A stretch of 35,963 bases of DNA. Origin: Butyrivibrio sp. (GTDB taxonomy: Bacteria; Bacillota; Clostridia; Lachnospirales; Lachnospiraceae). Positions 7,879 to 14,380 of this stretch are shown piece after piece; position 1 is the first letter of the stretch, and the number at the start of each line of letters is the position of its first letter. A program made the position numbers and the translations under genes. Under the pieces are notes generated by a model. That model did no database searches. It was not told the DNA's origin and saw only the letters and a program-made list of their open reading frames with translations. The DNA lies in the NCBI GenBank assembly GCA_015056655.1, contig SVFV01000035.1, positions 1 to 35,963 on the forward strand, written 5' to 3'.

Positions 7879-8231
7879 TCGTCATAGGAAAGGCTTTAGC
7901 CTACAGCATCAACCAGGAAGAATACCTTTGCAGGTTCCTTTCTGATGGCAAGATTCCTATGGACAACAACTACGTAGAGCAAGCCATAAGGTCATTTGCC
8001 ATCACCAGAAAGAACTTTGTGCTGATGGAATCCGATAACGGTGCCAATGCGAGTGCCATGATTTTCAGCATAGCCGAGACCGCTAAAGCTAATAACCTTA
8101 ACACCTACGAGTATTTCGAGCTTCTGTTATCTGAGATTCCAAAGCATCAGGATGATAAAGATCTAAAGTTCCTGGATGATCTTCTGCCATGGTTAAAAGC
8201 TGTTCAGAAAAAAATGTCCCAGCAGAATTAA
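7879..8231 (+). pseudogene. IS66 transposase 3' fragment (copy 2)
   Basis: From 7879 the sequence resumes homology to the first copy (VIGKALAYSINQEEY, MDNNYVEQAIRSFAITRKNF) and continues to the stop. Upstream of 7879 it is unrelated, so this is a 5'-deleted transposase. Differences from copy 1 are spread through third codon positions, so the two are diverged relatives rather than a recent duplication. It cannot encode an active transposase. Confidence 0.85.
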
Positions 8232-8303
8232 AAAGTCTAAAATTTTCAAAGTGCATATATTTATATCAAAACCTCACTGAAAATGCGGGGGTTATTGATA
8301 TCC

Positions 8304-8327
8304 AGTACGCATGTATGAGGGCTTACG
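8304..8327 (+). repeat. IS66 right terminal inverted repeat (copy 2)
   Basis: CAGTACGCATGTATGAGGGC followed by TTAC matches the terminus at 565-588 with about 5 differences. The DNA beyond the ends differs between the copies (TAGCTATT against GAATGATG), as expected for independent insertions. Confidence 0.75.
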
Positions 8328-8365
8328 AATGATGAAATAGTACCATTCCTGCATGGACAAGAATT

Positions 8366-9031
8366 CTATATTTTTCCTTCAAATATTTCAGGTATAAATC
8401 TCTTAAAATCAATTGCAGAAGTGGAGATTTTGCTTTTAGGCATCCCATATTTCTCTGACAAAATGTCCAACCTCTCTTGCAAAAATGGAACCTGCGAATA
8501 TATATCCCTATCTTTAGGACCAAGAATCACTTCCTTTATATGAAATCTACTTTCAGATTTTACATAAAGCATAGGTATCTCATCGTCCTCAGTATCTGTA
8601 TGAAGAATCCGTCCATCCCTATCTGAGGAAACGTTAATAATAATTCGTTTTTCCTTTTCATGTGCATATGCATCACTTTTAAACAAAAATAAAACATCTC
8701 CTATTATCTGCTCAAAGGCATACAATAGCTGCTCATCTTTTGATAGCGATTTATAACATATCCTTAGCTCTGAGATAGCTTTATTTATTAGATTGATATT
8801 CTTCTTTACCTCATTATTATTAATTGCATCCGCTTCATGTGTTTTATCATTAATGTAGCATATATTAAAAAGAGACACGTCTCCACTTCCACCGCTAGAA
8901 AAATCAAATACTACACAACAGCCCTTGCTTTTATCGCCGTACATTTCCCACATAGGAAGATCATCAATCTGTGGCGTAAAGCATTTCAAAAAAACATATG
9001 GATATCTCATAGACTTACGTTTTTCACCCAT
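8366..9031 (-). pseudogene. DUF2971-family protein, 5'-truncated
   Basis: The product has the DUF2971 core: CFTPQIDDLPMWEMYGDKSK followed by GCCVVFDF near the N-terminus, and AHEKEKRIII about 145 residues in, the usual K/E-E-x-R-I motif. The family normally starts 60-90 residues earlier with an NDP-type motif. Here the frame continues upstream as FNEGKTLKNALSDNKEWH and then hits TAG, so the front of the protein is lost. The ATG at 9031 has no good ribosome site. DUF2971 genes are frequent in defence-type islands; their biochemical role is unknown. It is probably non-functional unless the shortened form is used. Confidence 0.65.
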
Positions 9032-9116
9032 ATGCCATTCCTTATTGTCCGAAAGTGCATTCTTGAGAGTTTTTCCTTCATTAAACTAATATATTTGACC
9101 ATTCATAACAAAACGC

Positions 9117-9482
9117 TCACCCCTCAATATACGGCAAGTCAAATGGTGCTAACCCGCTTCTGACAATGATGTCTGATATTATTGGTCTGGCATAAGAAAC
9201 AAGTATCTTCGTTCCTTTATCCTCAATTATCTTCTTTATTTCATCTTCAGCTGCTTCTATTTTGAAAGTTGCTGAAATAAGCAAGCTAAGGTTAATCGGA
9301 GATTGCTCTCCGGATATGTCAATCTTAATTCCATATAAATAAGCACCATTCTCCGTGCTTATTAACGTTGATTTTTTTATAGCGATCTCAACATTTATTT
9401 CTACATTAGCTATGACAAATCCTGTTTTCTTTTCAAACTTTATAGAATCTACTACCGGAGTTGTGAATTGAATTCCGCTCAT
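9117..9482 (-). CDS. SecB-like chaperone, 121 aa
   Basis: SecB-type chaperones hold unfolded proteins, for export or, in toxin-antitoxin-chaperone systems, to protect the antitoxin. Seen here: alternating beta strands (GFVIANVEINVEIAI, GAYLYGIKIDISGE), then a helix EDEIKKIIEDKG and the C-terminal block LVSYARPIISDIIVRSGLAP with FDLPYIEG. That block matches the SecB pattern of F/Y-A-R, I-S-D-x-x-x-R-x-G and an L-P-x-I end. AGGAGAG precedes the ATG at 9482 by about 10 nt. It is the last gene of a compact three-gene operon (15 nt after the previous stop), so a dedicated rather than housekeeping SecB role is likely. Confidence 0.7.
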   Translation of the reverse strand: MSGIQFTTPVVDSIKFEKKTGFVIANVEINVEIAIKKSTLISTENGAYLYGIKIDISGEQSPINLSLLISATFKIEAAEDEIKKIIEDKGTKILVSYARPIISDIIVRSGLAPFDLPYIEG

Positions 9483-9497
9483 TATCTGATACTCTCC

Positions 9498-10112
9498 TTA
9501 TGCCAACATGTATCTGTTCATCTGCTCTGTTCTTAATCTATCTGCCATCCACGCATTGTTACTAATTTTAATATCTGTACCCCTTTTAAAATCTGGTAAA
9601 GTACCATAAGATACAGTAGTTATTTCCTTTTCCTCAGAATTTCTTATTGATATGTTCATCCGTGATACAAATGTGTCACTTTCATATTTGGCACGCTGCC
9701 GTTCTATGCTTTCAATACATAGATATAACGCAACTGTATACCTGTATTCATCTATACTGCTATTATGAACGGTAAAGAATGTGCCTTCATCAGGTAAATC
9801 TTCATCGTCCACAAATTTGGGATCAACTTTCTCAGCAACGTACTCGTTCTCTGTAAAATCATAGCTAACCCAAAACAATTCATTAGTTTCAGTTATCACT
9901 TTTCTCAAATCTAAAGACCCTGTTAGAATTTTAAGTATCTTGTTATATGTAACTTTGGCCATCAAAAAAAGGCCATCTTCATCATCCAGACAGCAAACCA
10001 TGTATCTTTTGTTTTTTATAGCAACTATAAACAATAAAGGATAGTCAAGTTTGATTAATTCTTTCTCTATATATACATCTCCTAAACCACTAATCGTTGT
10101 CCATTTTCTCAT
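9498..10112 (-). CDS. Hypothetical protein, 204 aa, in SecB-like operon
   Basis: Family not recognised with confidence. The N-terminal two-thirds is beta-rich, with the lead-in GLGDVYIEKELIKLDYPLLF followed by YMVCCLDDEDGLFLMAKVTY, resembling small domains that read as sensor or immunity-like beta sheets. The C-terminal third carries a helix (YRYTVALYLCIESIERQRAK) and a basic tail. It overlaps the upstream gene by 4 nt (ATGA) and is 15 nt from the SecB-like gene, so the three proteins probably act together. It is a candidate client (antitoxin or toxin) of the chaperone. Confidence 0.6.
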   Translation of the reverse strand: MRKWTTISGLGDVYIEKELIKLDYPLLFIVAIKNKRYMVCCLDDEDGLFLMAKVTYNKILKILTGSLDLRKVITETNELFWVSYDFTENEYVAEKVDPKFVDDEDLPDEGTFFTVHNSSIDEYRYTVALYLCIESIERQRAKYESDTFVSRMNISIRNSEEKEITTVSYGTLPDFKRGTDIKISNNAWMADRLRTEQMNRYMLA

Positions 10113-10522
10113 TCTTCTACCACCTCGAATCCTTCTGAAAGAGTGACTCCCTCATATATAAAACACATAAAATGAGAATTCCCCTGCCCTCTTTGAAGCA
10201 TTCCATATTTTGAATATATGATTCCTTTAGCAATTCCCTTATTCTTTCTAGGTAACTTAAGAACCAGCTTCATAATATTTTCATCATTGAAAAAAGAACA
10301 CCCATAATTTCCAATATCACTCTTATCAAAATCACTTCTTTGCGCAATAGCTGGTATCTCCGCCTGTGTTCTAAAATCATCCTCAGTAATCACTGTTTTT
10401 TCTGTGTTTAGTTTTATCATTCTGTAGGCATCTTCGACTGGTTCATAATCGGCTTCTACATTTTCCGGCAAGCAAACCAGCCCCTCTTCTAGTGCCTTTT
10501 GAAGGGTCTCCCTAAATCTCAT
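10109..10522 (-). CDS. Hypothetical protein, 137 aa, first gene of SecB-like operon
   Basis: The ATG at 10522 has GAGGT about 8 nt upstream, and a TATAAT hexamer lies on the same strand just before it. The protein starts with an amphipathic helix (MRFRETLQKALEEGLVCLPE). It continues with an acidic segment rich in E/D and ends in a beta-rich domain (GIAKGIIYSKYGMLQRGQGN, then SHFMCFIYEG). No membrane or signal sequence. Family unknown to me; conserved-looking Gly and aromatic residues suggest a folded small domain. A 4-nt overlap with the next gene indicates translational coupling. Confidence 0.6.
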   Translation of the reverse strand: MRFRETLQKALEEGLVCLPENVEADYEPVEDAYRMIKLNTEKTVITEDDFRTQAEIPAIAQRSDFDKSDIGNYGCSFFNDENIMKLVLKLPRKNKGIAKGIIYSKYGMLQRGQGNSHFMCFIYEGVTLSEGFEVVEE

Positions 10523-10542
10523 AATTAAAGACCTCTATCTAA

Positions 10543-10548
10543 ATTATA
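10543..10548 (-). promoter_or_regulatory. Candidate -10 box of the SecB-like operon
   Basis: On the minus strand the sequence is TATAAT, 20 nt before the start codon of the 137-aa gene and just upstream of its GAGGT. No convincing -35 is placed 16-18 nt upstream (a TTAACA lies 20 nt away), so the assignment is tentative. Confidence 0.4.
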
Positions 10549-10585
10549 AAATCATACATTTGAAGCCATGTTAAATCCTTATTAA

Positions 10586-10690
10586 TTTTTTATAAACCAA
10601 AAGTGATTTTAAAATAACTTCATTTCCTCAATCCTGTCAGCCAACTACTCGCTAGCTCTACCATCAAATAAAAGCCATATTTTTCAAAGA
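10586..10690 (-). pseudogene. Second relic of a glycerophosphotransferase 3' end
   Basis: Minus-strand reading gives LLFDGRASE, TAG, LADRIEEMK, against GLVFDGRASEKLADKIEQMK in the intact gene. The non-coding side (ATAAACCAAAAGTGATTTT) is also shared with 5116-5140 and with 3667-3690. It fills most of the gap between the SecB-like operon and the PsiE gene. Confidence 0.75.
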
Positions 10691-10693
10691 AGT

Positions 10694-11089
10694 TTATTCC
10701 TCTTCCTGGAAATCAAAATCATGGAACAGGTATTTACGGCACACAAGAAGTGTTGCAATGCATGCAATTCTGATAAGCTCCTCCAGTGGTTTCTCATGCC
10801 CTACCACCAGTCCTCTGGCTATAGCAAAGATTAAGACCTCGACAATTGTATTCATGGAATGCTTAATCAGCATTCGAATGAACTCAATCACTATAATGGC
10901 GTTAAAACCAGTTAGCAGAATATCCTCGACGTACTCGTTAAAAGCCAAATCTGAAAAAGATAATACATGCAGTCCAAGTTGAACACAGCTGTATATCACT
11001 CCCACTAACAGTATAGCTGCCACTACCTTCTCTAAAAACCGCGGCATCTTCAGCACAAAACTATGAAATGCATCCTTTTTCTTATTCAT
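10694..11089 (-). CDS. psiE: PsiE-like membrane protein, 131 aa
   Basis: PsiE family proteins are small inner-membrane proteins of unknown activity, first noted as phosphate-starvation inducible in enteric bacteria. Seen here: four hydrophobic segments (VVAAILLVGVIYSCVQLGLHV, a stretch with TGFNAIIVIEFIRMLI, VEVLIFAIARGLVV and LIRIACIATLLVC), an IEFIRM turn and an acidic C-terminus, all as in PF06146. I use the ATG at 11089 because AGAGGAAAG stands just upstream; a GTG at 11104 overlaps the stop of the preceding gene. It closes the phospho-alcohol operon, where a link to phosphate or phosphodiester turnover is plausible but not shown. Confidence 0.7.
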   Translation of the reverse strand: MNKKKDAFHSFVLKMPRFLEKVVAAILLVGVIYSCVQLGLHVLSFSDLAFNEYVEDILLTGFNAIIVIEFIRMLIKHSMNTIVEVLIFAIARGLVVGHEKPLEELIRIACIATLLVCRKYLFHDFDFQEEE

Positions 11090-11103
11090 ATGCTTTCCTC
11101 TCA

Positions 11104-11814
11104 CTAATTGTCATATCCGACATCCGGATAATTTGTAATCACCGCATCCACGTTCTTCTCTTCACACATCCTCATCTGTTCTTCAGTATTCACAGTCCAC
11201 ACATGAATTTTCATGCCCTTTGCATGAGTTTCCTCGATCAAATTCTCATACTTAAGATTATTAACAGATGGATGAAGTGCTATTGCTCCGACACTGGAAG
11301 CGTAGTCATAGGGCTTGTATATTCCATCCACATACAGGATGCCGGTTCTGAGATTATTCCTCATGGAATTAAGCCTACTGATAGTATAGTGGTTGAAGGA
11401 GGAATACCATATTCTGTCCTGCATCCCCATGTACTCAGTAAGCTCTAGCACTCGCTCTTCGATATGGTCATAGAATATCACACCGGTCTTGAGTTCAACG
11501 TTTATCTCAAGATTAGTATCCTTTAGAAGCTCGTATACTTCCTTAAGTGTTGGTATCTCTGCCCTTCCGCACTCAGGATGTGTTTTGCTAAAGTCAAAGT
11601 GCTTCAATTCTCCCAGAGTATAGTCTCTTACAGATCCTGTTCCATCACTAACTCTGTCAATCTTCTCATCATGGATTACAACCAACTGTCCATCCCTCGT
11701 CATCTGAACGTCCAGTTCCACGCCGTCAGCGCCCATATCAACAGCCATCTGAAAAGCTTTTATTGTGTTTTCAGGAGCATATCCTGATGCCCCACGGTGA
11801 GCCCATATCTTCAA
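11104..11814 (-). CDS. Glycerophosphodiester phosphodiesterase, about 236 aa
   Basis: The enzyme family cleaves glycerophosphodiesters to glycerol-3-phosphate and an alcohol. The TIM-barrel motifs are all present: HRGASGYAPENT near the N-terminus (first catalytic His), GVELDVQMTRDGQLVVIHDE (metal-binding E/D and second His), NVELKTG in the middle, and WTVNTEEQM plus VDAVITNYPD at the end. I choose the TTG at 11814, whose TTGA overlaps the stop of the metallophosphoesterase, with AGGGG 9 nt upstream. The longer frame to 11898 lies inside that gene. There is no signal peptide, so a cytoplasmic GlpQ/UgpQ-like enzyme is likely. Its place next to LicD suggests it acts on phosphodiester-modified glycan or its precursors. 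Confidence 0.88.
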   Translation of the reverse strand: MKIWAHRGASGYAPENTIKAFQMAVDMGADGVELDVQMTRDGQLVVIHDEKIDRVSDGTGSVRDYTLGELKHFDFSKTHPECGRAEIPTLKEVYELLKDTNLEINVELKTGVIFYDHIEERVLELTEYMGMQDRIWYSSFNHYTISRLNSMRNNLRTGILYVDGIYKPYDYASSVGAIALHPSVNNLKYENLIEETHAKGMKIHVWTVNTEEQMRMCEEKNVDAVITNYPDVGYDN

Positions 11815-12644
11815 AGTGAAATACCCCTGTCTTCTCCTGCTCCAAAACGCACAAAACTCAGCTTGTTCTTTGAAGGAGTAATGATAAGTCCATCCCACAA
11901 ATCCTGAGAAACTGTGCCAAGTTCTCTCTTGTAGGTTGTTGCGCCTTCAGGCTTATAGTCTGTGAAATATTCAATCTTATTGCAGCCAACAGAAACAATA
12001 GGGAAGCCATGCTCTGTATTTATCTGATCACAGTGGCTGTGTCCATGAACATATCCCAATATTCGTCCTGTCTCATCATTGGCAGTTTTAAGAATATCCA
12101 GCACCTTATCAGCATTTCTTATATCCTTACTCCAATAATGCATTTCTGGAAGCAACGGGATGTGCGCAAAAACGATAACTTTTAATTCTTCAGGCGTGCT
12201 TCCTAGCGTACTTTCAAGCCAAGCCACCTCTTCATCATCGAATCCATATCTGACCTTCTGCTTAGGATCAAATGAGCTTAAAAATATCATTCTAAGCCCT
12301 GTCTTATGATCATCAATGAAATACCATGATCTATCACCACTCTGCACAGACCTATAATATAGCTTCACCTGCTCATTTGCGGACATCACCTCTGGATTAC
12401 CCTTAAAGTAGTTAGTATCATGATTACCAATGACAGGATACACAGGAACTCCTAAGCTCTCCATATCCTCTAATACTTTATTTGCATAATCCTCAGTAAG
12501 AGCCTTTGTTCCAAGTCCGTCTGTGAAATCTCCAAGGTGTATAATAGCATCGAAATGCACCTGTTCATTCACTGCTCTCAGGTTATTAACAGTATCATCC
12601 CAGGTCCCACCTGCAACATAATGAGTATCAGCAAGAAGCGCCAA
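11811..12644 (-). CDS. Metallophosphoesterase, 277 aa as open frame; may be the C-terminal part of the preceding protein
   Basis: Calcineurin-like motifs are complete: LADTHY (D-x-H) near the N-terminus, GDFTDG, GNHD, AHIPLLPEMHYW and GHSHCD. The open frame has only a TTG at 12644, inside the first core beta strand (ITLALLADTHY) and with no proper ribosome site. The same frame runs back without interruption (FQCKDYFADEIRDTATEIL...) to TAG at 12738-12740, the stop of the LicD gene, which is in the identical frame. The catalytic domain was therefore probably once fused to LicD, or is reached by readthrough or weak internal initiation. The stop shares TTGA with the phosphodiesterase start. Confidence 0.8.
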   Translation of the reverse strand: MALLADTHYVAGGTWDDTVNNLRAVNEQVHFDAIIHLGDFTDGLGTKALTEDYANKVLEDMESLGVPVYPVIGNHDTNYFKGNPEVMSANEQVKLYYRSVQSGDRSWYFIDDHKTGLRMIFLSSFDPKQKVRYGFDDEEVAWLESTLGSTPEELKVIVFAHIPLLPEMHYWSKDIRNADKVLDILKTANDETGRILGYVHGHSHCDQINTEHGFPIVSVGCNKIEYFTDYKPEGATTYKRELGTVSQDLWDGLIITPSKNKLSFVRFGAGEDRGISL

Positions 12645-12737
12645 GGTGATACTCTCATTTTTATCCTCTTCCTTTTTGGAGAGAATCTCTGTAGCCGTAT
12701 CTCTTATCTCATCAGCAAAATAGTCTTTGCACTGGAA

Positions 12738-14360
12738 CTATTCGCCATTTGAACCTGATTCAACCTTTCTGATAATCTTTATCAGATTTTCATTTTCTGC
12801 TTCAGGTGGTATCTCGCCGTTATCCAATCTCTTAACCTGAAATCTTAGATATCTTTCATCCTTTGCTTTATAACGACGTGCATATCCGGTTTCTTCATCC
12901 AGATCATGATTATATGATGTCCAGTTCTCCTCCGGCTGGTAGCAATAGGTATAGATTAACTGTCCATCGATATCACCTGAATATGTTCCCACACAGAATT
13001 CATAATCAGTATTAGTGACTTCTACAACATCTCCTTTTTCAACATGATAGAGCTTATAGGTTGTCATTACATTTTTGCCGCTATCAGTTAGAAGCCCCGT
13101 AGCATCATCGATTCTTTTCCCTATTCCTGCCCCATGGAAGTCGACAAACTCTATTTCCTCTATTCTCGTGTCCACCTGCTTTTTTTCAAGGCGCTCCGGG
13201 AAAAGGGTTTGATCAAGTACCCTTAAATTCTCTGCGTACAGATAATAATCTTCAATTCCCATCTCCTCGAGCTGCTTCAATATCTCGCGGTAGTATATGT
13301 TACATACTATTACTCTTAGCTTATCTTTGGGAATTGTAAGAAGCTTATCCGGGGAATAAACCATCATACCATTAAAAGTAGTTCCCCACTTTCCCTTTCC
13401 ATTGTCAACAATGAATTCCGGTCTATACTTATCTCCGTACTCTGAGAGGTAGCTATTTACCATGTTCCCAGCCCCAAAGAGAACTATTATCTTGCCCTCA
13501 GCATCTTCAAATAAGTCCATAAGTCTATGCTGGTAGTCTGTATAAGGAGTCTCCGGATCCATTATGCTACCATCCCAAACATCCTGATTGTATGCAGGCT
13601 TTAGGTTATTGTAATCGCCATAGTACATGGAAAGTAAGCGCTCATAGCCTTTAGGCGCTTTTATAGTGGTATTTTCGAATTTTAAATCAACTGTTTCTTC
13701 TATATCTGAAGTGAAAAAGGTTTTCAAAGCAGCCGGATTAAATCTACTGTGGAGTCTACAGATCAGACCGGTTTTGCCCGCTTCTTTATAGCACATCCTG
13801 CATGCTTCATCATATCCTGACACTATTGCATTTCTCACCTGATCATCAGAATAACTATCTGCCCCTGATTGCTTGTAGTGATTAATGAGTTCTACATACC
13901 ATCTGACTTTGCCTGTTTGCTCAGTCCTTCTTTTCTCATCTTCATATACGTAGTCAAGACATACTATATCTATCCATATTCCCCAGTTGCTTCGTCTTGA
14001 TAAATCATTTACCTCTACGCCTGTAGTTCTGCTATCCCTGATTCTAATTTTGGATCCCAAGAACACGTCAGAATCCGTTTCATGGCACTGGGCAAAATAA
14101 GGTTCTGTAATCTCGTCCTTTATAAGCTCTGAGAATTTATCAAAATCTTCTCTGGGCATTGCAAAGTCCATGTCACTGTCCCAAGGAATAAAACCACCGT
14201 GCCTAACTGCTCCTAAAAGGGTCCCTGCCCATGCAAAATATCGAAGATTATATCTGTCGCATATATCTATAAATTTTTCAGCCAGTGAGAGCTCTACTTC
14301 CCATATTTTTCTTGTTCTATCACTAACTACATAGTTTTCTACGTCTGCTTTTCTTAGCAT
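12738..14360 (-). CDS. licD: LicD-family phosphotransferase with C-terminal sugar-nucleotide-like and beta domains, 540 aa
   Basis: LicD proteins transfer phosphocholine or other CDP-activated groups to glycans in the cytoplasm. Seen here: the nucleotidyltransferase signature GTLLGAVRHGGFIPWDSDMD (residues 46-65) with its D-x-D metal site. Then comes a Rossmann-like middle (IIVLFGAGNMVNSYLSEYGD, about residue 288), a module common behind LicD and FkbM proteins. From about residue 395 there is a beta-rich C-terminal region that ends at the TAG at 12738. The frame continues straight into the metallophosphoesterase. Spacing to the upstream fusion gene is 20 nt. The ribosome site is weak (GGGA). 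The donor may be the CDP-alcohol made by that fusion. Confidence 0.85.
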   Translation of the reverse strand: MLRKADVENYVVSDRTRKIWEVELSLAEKFIDICDRYNLRYFAWAGTLLGAVRHGGFIPWDSDMDFAMPREDFDKFSELIKDEITEPYFAQCHETDSDVFLGSKIRIRDSRTTGVEVNDLSRRSNWGIWIDIVCLDYVYEDEKRRTEQTGKVRWYVELINHYKQSGADSYSDDQVRNAIVSGYDEACRMCYKEAGKTGLICRLHSRFNPAALKTFFTSDIEETVDLKFENTTIKAPKGYERLLSMYYGDYNNLKPAYNQDVWDGSIMDPETPYTDYQHRLMDLFEDAEGKIIVLFGAGNMVNSYLSEYGDKYRPEFIVDNGKGKWGTTFNGMMVYSPDKLLTIPKDKLRVIVCNIYYREILKQLEEMGIEDYYLYAENLRVLDQTLFPERLEKKQVDTRIEEIEFVDFHGAGIGKRIDDATGLLTDSGKNVMTTYKLYHVEKGDVVEVTNTDYEFCVGTYSGDIDGQLIYTYCYQPEENWTSYNHDLDEETGYARRYKAKDERYLRFQVKRLDNGEIPPEAENENLIKIIRKVESGSNGE

Positions 14361-14380
14361 TTCTATTGTCCCATCAATTA

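Larger units (their letters stand above)
7879..8327 (+). mobile_element. Truncated IS66-family element, right end
   Basis: It comprises the transposase 3' fragment, an eroded hairpin and the right terminal repeat ending ATGAGGGCTTAC at 8327. The left part is missing. It lies in the same orientation as the element at 1-588. Confidence 0.8.
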
